From NCBI GenBank assembly GCA_964429485.1, contig CAYSBW010000004.1:31274-95273 (forward strand): a DNA stretch of 64,000 bases, given 5' to 3'. This DNA is from JAPLKB01 sp964429485. GTDB taxonomy: Bacteria > Desulfobacterota > Syntrophorhabdia > Syntrophorhabdales > Syntrophorhabdaceae. This document shows positions 8,708 to 17,228 of this stretch, in pieces. Each line of letters opens with the position of its first letter. Positions within the stretch are counted from its first letter, which is position 1. The notes under the pieces were generated by a model that saw only the letters and a list, made by a program, of their open reading frames with translations, had not been told where the DNA came from and ran no database searches. A program made the translations under genes and the position numbers.

Positions 8708-9922
8708 TCAAGAAACATTGGGTTGTCCACCTTTTACTGTTACCATAATGGCAAAACCAATGATAAAAAATAGAGCCACTGAAAGCACGGCAGGTCTCTG
8801 GTTCCCTGAAACTGATGAAATATAGCCAAAAATGAGGGGTCCCATAATTGCCGATGATTTGCCAACGAGACTAAAAACACCAAAATATTCGGATTCTTTA
8901 CCAGGTAACACAAATTGAGTATAAAAAGCCCTTGTCGCAGCTTGTATCGTGCCAAGTCCAAGACCGGCAATGAAAGCAATTATTGTGAATATTAACTTTA
9001 CATGCACAAAAAATATGGATATTGAAACAGCTATCCACAAAACAAGGGAGAAGAGAATAACCTTTTTAGGACCTTGATAATCAATACAACGTGCCATCAA
9101 AAAAACACCTGTAAGTGCTGCAATCTGTACTATCAGGTACGTATATATCAACTCTTCTGCTTTAAAACCAAGAGTCGTTGCTGCAAAAATACTTGAGAAT
9201 ACTACAACAGTGTTCACTCCGTCTTCATATATAAGATAGGCTATCAAAAATCTTCTCTGATTTTTGTTCATCCACATCTTCTTCAATTGCCCCCATGTAT
9301 GAATAAACCCTTTTCCGGCTGAGGACAAAACCCCGGTAACACGTCTCGGGTCTGCAGGGAGAAAGATAAAAGCTGGTAAAGAAAATACAGTAAAAAACAA
9401 AGCTACCATTGCCCATACCGCATTTATCATATTGCACTGAACAAAATAAAGTGCAATAAATAGTGAAAATATTGAGCCGGCATATCCTGTTCCAAAACCC
9501 CAGGCAGAAACCCTGCCCTGATGTGTAGAGCGGGCAATTTCAGGAAGAAAGGAATTATAGAAAACAAGACCACCTTCTATCCCCATGTTGGCAAACACAA
9601 TAAGAATAAAACCCTTTAAAACCATGCCCTCCCTGAGAAATGAAAAAGAAGCGACGGCACAGATACACATGAATGTAAGACAAAAAAGCATTTTTTTCCG
9701 TATCTTTGCATAATCGGAAATACCTCCAAGAAAAGGAGACATCACAGCAACAATAGCCATACTCAAGGATATTGCTCTTCCCCACCACAGGTCACCCATG
9801 CCTGCAGCATTACCTACAATTACATTTGCATAATAAACAGGAAATATTGTGGCTGCGATAACAGAAGAATAGCTCGAATTTGCAAAATCAAAAAAGCACC
9901 AGGAAAGTATCTGTTTATTCAT
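8708..9922 (-). CDS. MFS transporter, UMF1/Atg22-like
   Basis: About 404 aa with about 12 membrane spans. The N-terminal ILSWCFFDFANSSYSSVIAA is the signature of the UMF1 family (Atg22-like). Residues after span 2 show the MFS loop (PFLGGISDYAKIRKKML). The start is ATG 9922; an in-frame GTG at 9937 is also possible, and neither has a strong ribosome-binding site. The substrate is unknown; fungal relatives export amino acids from the vacuole. It is divergent from the sigma-54-driven histidine kinase operon. Confidence 0.85.
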   Translation of the reverse strand: MNKQILSWCFFDFANSSYSSVIAATIFPVYYANVIVGNAAGMGDLWWGRAISLSMAIVAVMSPFLGGISDYAKIRKKMLFCLTFMCICAVASFSFLREGMVLKGFILIVFANMGIEGGLVFYNSFLPEIARSTHQGRVSAWGFGTGYAGSIFSLFIALYFVQCNMINAVWAMVALFFTVFSLPAFIFLPADPRRVTGVLSSAGKGFIHTWGQLKKMWMNKNQRRFLIAYLIYEDGVNTVVVFSSIFAATTLGFKAEELIYTYLIVQIAALTGVFLMARCIDYQGPKKVILFSLVLWIAVSISIFFVHVKLIFTIIAFIAGLGLGTIQAATRAFYTQFVLPGKESEYFGVFSLVGKSSAIMGPLIFGYISSVSGNQRPAVLSVALFFIIGFAIMVTVKGGQPNVS

Positions 9923-10070
9923 AGAATATTCAACCACTCAAATAATAAACTGTTTTCCAAGGAATATCCGGAAAAAAATAATATACGGGTAAAACTATAT
10001 TTTGATTTATTTAACCCGAACTTGTTATCAGGCTTCTCACATTTGTTTTTTGTTAATTCATCGCTTTTCA

Positions 10071-10086
10071 TGGCACTTATTTTGCT
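10071..10086 (+). promoter_or_regulatory. Sigma-54 promoter of the kinase-regulator operon
   Basis: TGGCACTTATTTTGCT matches the TGGCAC-N5-TTGCW consensus exactly: GG at 10072-10073, ten bases, GC at 10084-10085. Transcription would start near 10097, so the kinase start codon must lie downstream of that point. Confidence 0.8.
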
Positions 10087-10139
10087 ATATTATTAAGAAT
10101 ACGCATCATAAACAAAGGAATAGCTTCAAGGAGACAATT

Positions 10140-11816
10140 ATTAATTTCGATAGATTCAGGGTAAAACTTATTATTCTTCTCGTTCTGATATCATCGGTGC
10201 CTCTTATTATTTTCGCTTCTGTAATATACCAGAGAGAGTCAAAATTAGCCAGGAAGAGCGTACTGTCTCATATTGAAACAATCGTTACACAAAACGAAAT
10301 CATGATAAAGAGATTCCTCTCTGAGCGAATACATGACCTTAACTTGCTCGTTTCTTCAACAGGAAATATTAGTAAAAATGTTGAATCGCATTTGAAGCTC
10401 ATGCAGAAGGAACGTAAAATCTATAAAAATATCTTTGTAGCTGATACAAAAGGGAATATGCTGTATCAAGCAGGCACATCCCAATTATCAGATAAAATGT
10501 CAGATCAGAATTGGTTTAAAACTGCCAAAAATGGAATTGGCTTTGTGGGTGATATAAATTTTGCCGGATCAGGAAATAAATATGACATTCTTATTGCTTT
10601 ACCAATAATATCATCTACAGGAGATACATCTGCTGTGCTTGGAGCAACAATTAGTTTTCAGGGTATTGCTGATATAATGAAAGACACGGGAATAGGTGAA
10701 ACAGGCGAAGTTTATCTTATGAACAGGGATGGCATTTTTCTTACTACAACCAGGATAGGAAAAGGCCAGGCCGGAGAGAGCCTTACCGTGGAAAAGTTCA
10801 CAGGATATTTCCGGGCAGTAAGCCCTGGTGAGTATATTGACTACCGCGGGAAAAGGGTAGTAAGGGTATACAAAAATCTTTCAGATTTAGGTTGGTTTAT
10901 TGTAGGAGAACAGGACTCTTCCGAAGTCTTTGGAAATATAGGGAAACTCCGTAAAATATTTATCGGTTTTGTTACCCTCCTGATAGCACTGATTGCACTT
11001 GTAGGATATGTAATATCAAATAGAATGGTACATTTACTGAAAATTGCCTATGAGCAGAATAAGGAGCTGGAACTACAGATAATACAAAAAGATAAGCTTG
11101 CATCCATGGGCCTTCTCACTGCAGGGATTGCACATGAATTAAATACACCTCTTGCAAGCGCCTTACTTTATACACAGATGCTTAAAGAGGATGTAAAACA
11201 CTCCCTTCCTTCTCACTTTAATAAATTGAGCTCAATAGAAGAAGAAATAAAAAGGGGAAGCAGAATTATCAGGAACCTTCTTGATTTCACCAGACAATCC
11301 CAAACAGATTCCCAAGTAACAGATGTTAATCAAATTTTAAATAACCTATTGACAATATCCGCAACGCTATGTTCTGACAGAGGAATAGAAATTAGGAAAT
11401 CTCTAAAAGCAAACATTCCTCTTGTAAATGGAAATTCAGCCATACTACATCAGGTCTTTATGAATATTTTTGCCAATGCTTTGGAGGCCATGGAAAAGGG
11501 AGGGGTTTTAAACATATCCACAAGATACATAGGCGCTCTCCAGGAAGTTGCTGTAGAAATCCAGGATACTGGTCCGGGTATACCTGAAGAGCACCTGGAT
11601 AATATATTTGATCCTTTTTTTACCACAAAAGCATCAACAGAAGGCACAGGATTGGGGCTTGCAATAAGCTATTCAATGATAAAAAAAATGGGTGGGAATA
11701 TTAGAGTAACAAGCTGTTTCTACGAAAAAACAGATATTACCCGGTCGGCTTCAGGCACTACTTTCATTGTTGAACTTCCAGTAAAGGAAGAAATTAAAAA
11801 AACCTCCGGAGGATAA
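10140..11816 (+). CDS. Membrane sensor histidine kinase with Cache domain
   Basis: The open frame begins at TTG 10002, but that lies upstream of the predicted transcription start and encodes an unconvincing Cys/His-rich stretch. AAGGAG at 10128-10133 is followed six bases later by ATT 10140, so a rare ATT start is the best guess (about 558 aa). In the 604-residue frame, one membrane span at 54-74 precedes a periplasmic dCache sensor (about 80-315), a second span at 318-338, HisKA with MGLLTAGIAHELNTP (H378 by that numbering), and HATPase motifs (NIFANALEAM, DTGPGIP, GTGLGLAIS). It has no HAMP domain. Six bases separate it from the NtrC-type regulator, its cognate partner. Confidence 0.85.
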   Translation: MNFDRFRVKLIILLVLISSVPLIIFASVIYQRESKLARKSVLSHIETIVTQNEIMIKRFLSERIHDLNLLVSSTGNISKNVESHLKLMQKERKIYKNIFVADTKGNMLYQAGTSQLSDKMSDQNWFKTAKNGIGFVGDINFAGSGNKYDILIALPIISSTGDTSAVLGATISFQGIADIMKDTGIGETGEVYLMNRDGIFLTTTRIGKGQAGESLTVEKFTGYFRAVSPGEYIDYRGKRVVRVYKNLSDLGWFIVGEQDSSEVFGNIGKLRKIFIGFVTLLIALIALVGYVISNRMVHLLKIAYEQNKELELQIIQKDKLASMGLLTAGIAHELNTPLASALLYTQMLKEDVKHSLPSHFNKLSSIEEEIKRGSRIIRNLLDFTRQSQTDSQVTDVNQILNNLLTISATLCSDRGIEIRKSLKANIPLVNGNSAILHQVFMNIFANALEAMEKGGVLNISTRYIGALQEVAVEIQDTGPGIPEEHLDNIFDPFFTTKASTEGTGLGLAISYSMIKKMGGNIRVTSCFYEKTDITRSASGTTFIVELPVKEEIKKTSGG

Positions 11817-11822
11817 TTATCT

Positions 11823-13181
11823 ATGAAACTGACACAGATACTTGTCTTAGAAGATGATAAGAAGATGAGAACAGCCCTCGTGGAGATTATGATAAAAGAA
11901 GGTTATTCCGTTGATACAGCAGAAACTGGAGAAGAAGCACTTGTAAAGACCGGTAGAGAAAAGTACGATCTATTAATTACAGATTTAAAGCTTCCAGGTA
12001 TAAATGGAATGGATGTACTGAAAGCTATTCACAAATCAAGGCCTGAAACAGCTATTATCATGATAACAGCCTATGCTACGGTTGACACTGCCGTGGAGGC
12101 CATGAGAGAAGGGGCAGAAGACTACATCGCAAAACCTTTCAATCTCGATGAAATAAGGCTCGTCGTAAAAAAAGTATTGGAAAAAAAAGCTCTTCTTGAC
12201 GACAACAAACTCTTAAGGAGTCAATTAAGGAAAAAATACAGCTACGATAATATTGTGGGCAACAGCGAATCCATGGTGGAAGTATATAAAACCATAGACA
12301 AGGTAAAGGATTCCAAAGCAACGGTTCTTATACTTGGAGAAACAGGCACAGGAAAGGAACTTGTCGCTAGGGCCATTCATTATAACAGCATACGTTCGGA
12401 AAAACCTTTCATACCTGTAAATTGCGCTGCACTGGCAGATTCTCTTCTTGAAAGCGAACTCTTCGGCTATGTCAAAGGAGCTTTTACAGGCGCTCTCAGG
12501 GATAAGCAAGGTGTTTTTGAGGTAGCTGATAAGGGAACTGTATTCCTTGATGAAATAGGTGATATAAGTTTACGCCTTCAACAGGTTTTGTTACGAATAC
12601 TGGAAAACGGTGAGATTCAACCTGTAGGATCAACAAACAGAAAAAAAGTGGATGTCAGAATTATCGCAGCGACAAACAGAAACCTTGAAGAAATAATTAA
12701 AGCAGGTTCATTCAGAGAAGATCTTTATTATCGCTTAAACGTAATAAATCTGATACTTCCCTCTCTTAGAGAAAGGAGGGAGGATATAGCAGCTCTGGTA
12801 AAACATTTTCTCCACAAGTACTGCAGGGACAACAATAAAACAATTACAAGCATATCCAACAAGGCTATGCATATGCTTGAACAATATGACTGGCCTGGAA
12901 ATGTAAGAGAACTAGAAAATATAATCGAGCGCGCTACCCTGCTTGAAATAACAGAAGAGATTAAAGAAGAAAGTCTGCCTGAATATATACAGTATTTCAA
13001 AAATAACAAATCAATGTCTCATGCTGATGAAGACATGGAGACATTGGAAGAGATGGGACGTACCTACATCATTAAAGTCCTTAAAAAAGTAAACGGGAAC
13101 AAAGCAAAAGCTTCAGAAATTCTAGGCATCAACAGAACTTCTCTTTGGAGGATGATACAGAGACTTAAAATCCAGGAATAA
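11823..13181 (+). CDS. NtrC-family sigma-54-dependent response regulator
   Basis: A 452-aa protein with a full three-domain layout. The receiver domain (1-120) has acidic DD at 11-12, phospho-acceptor D54 and K104. The AAA+ domain has Walker A GETGTGKE (172-179), the sigma-54-contacting GAFTGA loop (219-224) and Walker B VFLDEIGD (240-247). A Fis-type helix-turn-helix closes the protein (about 410-450, NKAKASEILGINRTSLWRMI). It activates sigma-54 RNA polymerase when phosphorylated by the upstream kinase. Two likely binding palindromes and a sigma-54 promoter lie immediately downstream, so its nearest target is the 13357 operon; the exact sigma-54 promoter ahead of the kinase suggests autoregulation. 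Confidence 0.95.
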   Translation: MKLTQILVLEDDKKMRTALVEIMIKEGYSVDTAETGEEALVKTGREKYDLLITDLKLPGINGMDVLKAIHKSRPETAIIMITAYATVDTAVEAMREGAEDYIAKPFNLDEIRLVVKKVLEKKALLDDNKLLRSQLRKKYSYDNIVGNSESMVEVYKTIDKVKDSKATVLILGETGTGKELVARAIHYNSIRSEKPFIPVNCAALADSLLESELFGYVKGAFTGALRDKQGVFEVADKGTVFLDEIGDISLRLQQVLLRILENGEIQPVGSTNRKKVDVRIIAATNRNLEEIIKAGSFREDLYYRLNVINLILPSLRERREDIAALVKHFLHKYCRDNNKTITSISNKAMHMLEQYDWPGNVRELENIIERATLLEITEEIKEESLPEYIQYFKNNKSMSHADEDMETLEEMGRTYIIKVLKKVNGNKAKASEILGINRTSLWRMIQRLKIQE

Positions 13182-13213
13182 TCATAGTATTTCATAATTG
13201 AAAATATTTTTAT

Positions 13214-13228
13214 GTTGCATATAGCAAC
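13214..13228. promoter_or_regulatory. Upstream activator site 1 (GTTGC palindrome)
   Basis: GTTGCATATAGCAAC has perfect 5-bp arms around ATATA. Its centre is exactly 20 bp from that of site 2. It sits about 105 bp before a sigma-54 promoter and just after the regulator gene, as expected for an enhancer site of an NtrC-type activator. Confidence 0.75.
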
Positions 13229-13233
13229 TACAC

Positions 13234-13248
13234 GTTGCATAATGCAAC
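13234..13248. promoter_or_regulatory. Upstream activator site 2 (GTTGC palindrome)
   Basis: GTTGCATAATGCAAC, with 7-bp perfect arms around one base, shares the GTTGC/GCAAC arms of site 1. Two sites two helical turns apart would let dimers bind one DNA face and assemble into the active oligomer. Confidence 0.75.
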
Positions 13249-13328
13249 ACCTTCTTTCTTAATTCATTCACCTTGTATCATTTATAAGAAAAAAACCTTG
13301 CATTTCAATAACATAACAATCTATTCCC

Positions 13329-13344
13329 CGGCACAATTATTGCT
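13329..13344 (+). promoter_or_regulatory. Sigma-54 promoter of the 170-aa protein/rnk operon
   Basis: CGGCACAATTATTGCT has GG at 13330-13331, ten bases, and GC at 13342-13343, with one mismatch to the extended consensus. Predicted transcription starts near 13355. Confidence 0.8.
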
Positions 13345-13356
13345 GTATAAACATCT

Positions 13357-13869
13357 ATGGATAATAAGGAATTGAGAAGAAATAAAACAAATTCATATAT
13401 GAAAAATGTCTTCACTGATAACATGAAAGACTTGTCCATACTTATGGATAAGCTTCAGGAACTAAAGGAAAGATGTATTCTCGATGAATCACAACAAAAC
13501 CTGGCTGTCATTCTCGAATGCGGAAAGAACTGGAGGCTAATTGAGAGGATCCTTGAATATGCTACAGATATCCAAAATCCTGAAAATCAGTTAATAGAAG
13601 CAATATGCTCTGTTATTGTGGACGATAAAGCATACATTAACTCAAGAATACTTGCTGCTGAAGCTCTCCGTGTTTTAGGCCCGAGAAACATAGAACAAAG
13701 TCTGGAATACCCTGTCTTCAAAGGAACTTCTATCCAGCAAACACTGAAAGAAATCCTTGAACGCCCCCAGGTACCTCTGTTCCGCAGCGTAGTTGCAAGG
13801 GCCCTTGAAGCTATAAATCAGTTTGAATATCAATCGGTTGATAAATATTGTCAGATAACAACGGATTAA
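13357..13869 (+). CDS. Hypothetical all-helical protein under sigma-54 control
   Basis: 170 aa, predicted all helical with weak HEAT-like repeats (NSRILAAEALRVLGP; FRSVVARALEAI). No signal peptide or membrane segment. ATG 13357 lies only about two bases after the predicted transcription start and has no ribosome-binding site, so translation is leaderless or starts at an in-frame ATG at 13399. It sits 24 bases before rnk and shares its promoter. I do not recognise the family. Its place as first gene of the NtrC-type regulon makes it a likely stress or envelope-response adaptor, but that is inference. Confidence 0.7.
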   Translation: MDNKELRRNKTNSYMKNVFTDNMKDLSILMDKLQELKERCILDESQQNLAVILECGKNWRLIERILEYATDIQNPENQLIEAICSVIVDDKAYINSRILAAEALRVLGPRNIEQSLEYPVFKGTSIQQTLKEILERPQVPLFRSVVARALEAINQFEYQSVDKYCQITTD

Positions 13870-13893
13870 ATACTATCTAAGGAGGACGGAAAA

Positions 13894-14313
13894 ATGACAG
13901 ACAGAAAAATTTATATAACTGAATATGACATGAGACGGTTGGAAGAGTCCTTTAATATTACCCCGTATCTAACAGGAAAAAACAGGCAATATTATGAAAG
14001 CCTCCAGGAAAAACTCGACTGCGCGGAAATAGTTGATCCTAAAGATATACCTGAAAATATCATCACTATGAATTCATTAATCCGTCTGAAAGACCTCGAT
14101 TCCGGAGAAGAAAAAACCTATTGGCTTGTATTCCCTGATAAAACAGAAGCTTCTCAGCAGGCATTATTGTCAGTCTTAGCTCCCATAGGCACTGCTCTGC
14201 TCGGACATAAGGAAGGGGATATAATCGAATGGAATACTACTCGAGGAACCAGAAAATATTCTGTGACTGAAGTAGTTTACCAGCCCGAAAGGATAGGAAA
14301 TTATGAATTATAG
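13894..14313 (+). CDS. rnk: Rnk-type regulator (GreA/GreB C-terminal domain)
   Basis: A 139-aa protein matching the 'regulator of nucleoside diphosphate kinase' family along its whole length: a short N-terminal coiled coil (KIYITEYDMRRLEE, then LQEKLDCAEIV), then the FKBP-like GreA/GreB C-terminal domain (ITMNSLIRLKDLDSGEEKTY, LSVLAPIGTALLGHKEGD, VVYQPE). Rnk proteins bind RNA polymerase near the secondary channel but lack the long Gre coiled-coil tip. AAGGAGG precedes ATG 13894. Co-transcription with the 170-aa protein places it in the two-component regulon. Confidence 0.9.
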   Translation: MTDRKIYITEYDMRRLEESFNITPYLTGKNRQYYESLQEKLDCAEIVDPKDIPENIITMNSLIRLKDLDSGEEKTYWLVFPDKTEASQQALLSVLAPIGTALLGHKEGDIIEWNTTRGTRKYSVTEVVYQPERIGNYEL

Positions 14314-14414
14314 GAATGAATAATCTTTTATACAAATATCCTTGATTGTGCTAATGTAAAATCCATTATAATAAATATTCTCTAATAATTTCAATGTAAT
14401 TACGTTATTTGTTA

Positions 14415-15500
14415 TTAGCTGATATTGCACGCATTATCCAATATTTCCAAATTACGGTATTGTTCATACTTATCTATGTCCAAAGGATAGTCCCATGAAC
14501 CGTTCTTGTGAATGATTCTCCCTCCAAAACCTGTTTTAAACCTGTACAAACCGTAAAAAGGATGGCAGGGGTCTTTTGTTGGTGACACAGCACCCATATC
14601 GTAAGTCAGACATCCTTTTTGTCGCACAAGTTGTATGGCTGCCCACTGTAATGCATAGGATCCCATGAAATTCCTTTTGTTGTTCGAAGATGCACCAAAA
14701 AGGTATGTGCCTGTCCTACCTGATATTGCAATTATTGCTCCTGCAATTATTTCCTTGTCATGACCGGCAAGCAGAAAATGTATCTCCGTTGAGTCTCCTG
14801 CGTCAGCAAGAGCTGAAAATAATGCAACAAAATGTTTATAGTCACAGATATAAATGCCATTTCGCCGGGCTGTCTGAGCATAAAGTTTATAAAAAACAGG
14901 AAGTAATTCAATGGAGGCCTGAAATACTTTAACTCCTTTTTTTTCAGCCAGGCGAATGTTATATCTGGTCTTTGATTTCATGTCTGCAAGAATCTCCTCT
15001 TCTGCAGATGCAACCTTGAGGATAAGGCTATCCGCCGGTACAATATCAAGAGTTGCTTTTTTAAGCTTCCAGTCTTTTGTGCCAAAATTCATACGTAATT
15101 CTCTTAGTCTTGTATCAGGATGACCGGTCCAGTTTTTTTCCTTTCTGTTACAGTTGTCATTTTTCGCATAGGGAGACTCCCAGGGAAGGTCATATCTTAT
15201 AAACACTGTTCCCTGATCAAGATATTTTATCATCTGTCTTGAAAGTTCCTCAAGAAAAAGACCTTGAAACTCAGAATCAGGACCATATTCAGGTCCCTGT
15301 GGGACATAGGCTATAGAATATTTTTGACCAATGCTTTTTATAAGCACAAGAACATCCCCGTGAAATTCCTCAGTTAAAAAATCAAAGGCATGGGGTGTCC
15401 ATCCTAATCTGTATTTTACATAACTCCAGAATGAAGTCTGGAAAAGTATATCAGTAGGTAGAAGTCTGTTTATTTCTTTTGGCTCTATTTTGATTTTCAC
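14415..15500 (-). CDS. FemAB-type peptidoglycan-bridge/GNAT-like transferase
   Basis: A 361-aa protein with the double-GNAT fold of the lipid II:glycine glycyltransferase (FemX/FemAB) family. Typical segments are LFQTSFWSYVKYRLGW (20-35), SIAYVPQGPEYGP, ADMKSKTRYNIRLAEKKGV (about 173-191) and the ending YDMGAVSPTKDPCHPFYGLYRFKTGFGG. It starts at GTG 15500 behind GAGGG. In Gram-positives such enzymes add tRNA-carried amino acids to lipid II; in Gram-negatives the substrate is mostly unknown, so peptidoglycan modification is only a possibility. Confidence 0.8.
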   Translation of the reverse strand: MKIKIEPKEINRLLPTDILFQTSFWSYVKYRLGWTPHAFDFLTEEFHGDVLVLIKSIGQKYSIAYVPQGPEYGPDSEFQGLFLEELSRQMIKYLDQGTVFIRYDLPWESPYAKNDNCNRKEKNWTGHPDTRLRELRMNFGTKDWKLKKATLDIVPADSLILKVASAEEEILADMKSKTRYNIRLAEKKGVKVFQASIELLPVFYKLYAQTARRNGIYICDYKHFVALFSALADAGDSTEIHFLLAGHDKEIIAGAIIAISGRTGTYLFGASSNNKRNFMGSYALQWAAIQLVRQKGCLTYDMGAVSPTKDPCHPFYGLYRFKTGFGGRIIHKNGSWDYPLDIDKYEQYRNLEILDNACNIS

Positions 15501-15914
15501 AGGTTTATCCCTCTTCTTAATATTAATAATAATCCTGATTCATTCGGCATATCAGGATAGTTTGTAATTAATCCAGGTGCAAAATCTTATATTTGAATAT
15601 TCAAATTATCTTACTCGGAAGATGTAAACTATATCCTTTTCCATGCCGACAGATAATTAAGCAAATAACATGCCATAGATTAATAAAAACATTTCAAAGA
15701 ATATGGTTTAATACTTTGTTTTATCCTTGAATTATAATCGAGTGTATAGGACAATTCAAAAATGGAGGAGATAATCCAATTTTTGTCATTTAACATAGGT
15801 TCAAGTATAAGATTCGGGATGTTAAACAATCACATTATGTCAGAAAAAGGCGGCAGCATCAAAAGGTTGTTTTTTTCAGGTAATTTAAAAAATATTTAGT
15901 TAAAAGGAGTATAA
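15501..15914. other. Divergent intergenic region, 414 bp
   Basis: It separates the FemAB-like gene from the Tm-1-like gene. No coding frame is credible. The only clear signal is the 16-bp perfect palindrome at 15591-15606. TATAAT occurs at 15732-15737 without a good -35 partner. Confidence 0.4.
15591..15606. promoter_or_regulatory. Perfect 16-bp palindrome, candidate operator
   Basis: ATTTGAATATTCAAAT lies between two divergent genes. It is AT-rich, so a chance origin is possible. Confidence 0.35.
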
Positions 15915-17147
15915 ATGAAAACAATATGTCTTATAGGATCATTCGATACAAAGGCAACAGAATATGCCTTCCTTCGCAGTCAGATAATGAATAAAAATCA
16001 CAAAGTCCTTTCAGTCAACACAGGAATTATGGGAACAACAGATCTATTCCCTGTGGATATAGAAGCCAATACTGTAGCTGAGGCAGGTGGCGGGAAGCTG
16101 GAAGAACTTCGAGCAAACAAGGACCGCGGCGATGCCATTAAAACCATGTGCGCAGGAACGCCTGTAATTGTTAAATCTCTCTATTACAAAGGTATGTTTG
16201 ACGGCATTATTGGAATGGGTGGCACAGGAGGAACTGCTGTTGTTACTGCAGCTATGCGCGAACTTCCTGTTGGAGTACCTAAAGTATGCATCTCAACAAC
16301 AGCATCCGGCAATATCGGAGAATATGTGGGGACAAAAGATATTACAATGATCCCCTCAATTGTTGATGTTGCAGGTATCAACCGGATATCGCGCATCATC
16401 TTCTCCCGAGGAGCCGGCGCAATCTGTGGTATGGTGGAGGCTTGTATCCCTGATAATTCAACAGACAAGCCTGTAATAGCAGCTTCCATGTTCGGTAATA
16501 CAACTCCCTGTGTCAATGCCTGTGCAACAGAACTTTCTCTCAGGGGATATGAAGTTCTTATTTTTCATGCAACAGGAACAGGTGGAAGGACTATGGAAAA
16601 TCTTGTAAAAGAAGGTCTCATTGACGCAGTCCTGGATATCACAACTACTGAGTGGGCAGATACTGTCTGTGGTGGAGTGTTTGACGCAGGGCCTGAACGA
16701 CTTGATGCTCCAGGTCAAAAAGGAATTCCCCATCTTATTGCACCAGGATGTGTTGATATGGCAAATTTCGACAGCATGGATTCAGTTCCTGAAAAATACA
16801 GGAAGGCAAATCGTAATTTTTACAAATGGACACCATCTGTCACTCTCATGCGCACTAATATAGAAGAAAACGAAAAAATGGGGAAAATATTCGCAGAAAA
16901 AGCAAATGCTGCCGGAGGTCCTGTAGCTTTTCTCATCCCTCTCAAGGGGGTTTCGATGCTTGATAGTGATAATCAGCCCTTCTGCGACCGTGAAGCAGAC
17001 AGGGCAATGTTCGATGCCATTAAGGCAAACGTAAGAAAAGACATTGAGGTAATCGAAATGGATAATAATATTAATGATCCTGATTTTGCGTCAAGGGCAG
17101 TTGAGATAATGCTGGATTTGATTAAAGAAGCTCAAATTGGAAAATAA
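15915..17147 (+). CDS. Tm-1-like ATP-binding protein (UPF0261)
   Basis: A 410-aa protein of the UPF0261/Tm-1 family. The N-terminal domain begins with TICLIGSFDTKATEYAFLR and contains GIIGMGGTGGTAVVTAAMRELPVG (nucleotide-binding region); the C-terminal TIM-barrel-like domain contains AASMFGNTTPCVNACATELSLRG and HATGTGGRTMENLV. Plant Tm-1 with the same fold binds viral replicase; bacterial members are of unknown function and often sit in catabolic loci. AAAAGGAG precedes ATG 15915. The next gene is on the same strand but unrelated. Confidence 0.9.
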   Translation: MKTICLIGSFDTKATEYAFLRSQIMNKNHKVLSVNTGIMGTTDLFPVDIEANTVAEAGGGKLEELRANKDRGDAIKTMCAGTPVIVKSLYYKGMFDGIIGMGGTGGTAVVTAAMRELPVGVPKVCISTTASGNIGEYVGTKDITMIPSIVDVAGINRISRIIFSRGAGAICGMVEACIPDNSTDKPVIAASMFGNTTPCVNACATELSLRGYEVLIFHATGTGGRTMENLVKEGLIDAVLDITTTEWADTVCGGVFDAGPERLDAPGQKGIPHLIAPGCVDMANFDSMDSVPEKYRKANRNFYKWTPSVTLMRTNIEENEKMGKIFAEKANAAGGPVAFLIPLKGVSMLDSDNQPFCDREADRAMFDAIKANVRKDIEVIEMDNNINDPDFASRAVEIMLDLIKEAQIGK

Positions 17148-17228
17148 TATACATCCTTAAACAGCAAGTGGTATTTTAAATAATATTTTTCAAAGGCACT
17201 ATACTTTTAGCTATCAGAGAGGCACTAC

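Noticed and set aside
10002..10139. N-terminal extension of the histidine kinase from TTG 10002
   Set aside because: It lies across and upstream of the exact sigma-54 promoter at 10071-10086 and encodes an atypical Cys/His-rich stretch with no ribosome-binding site.
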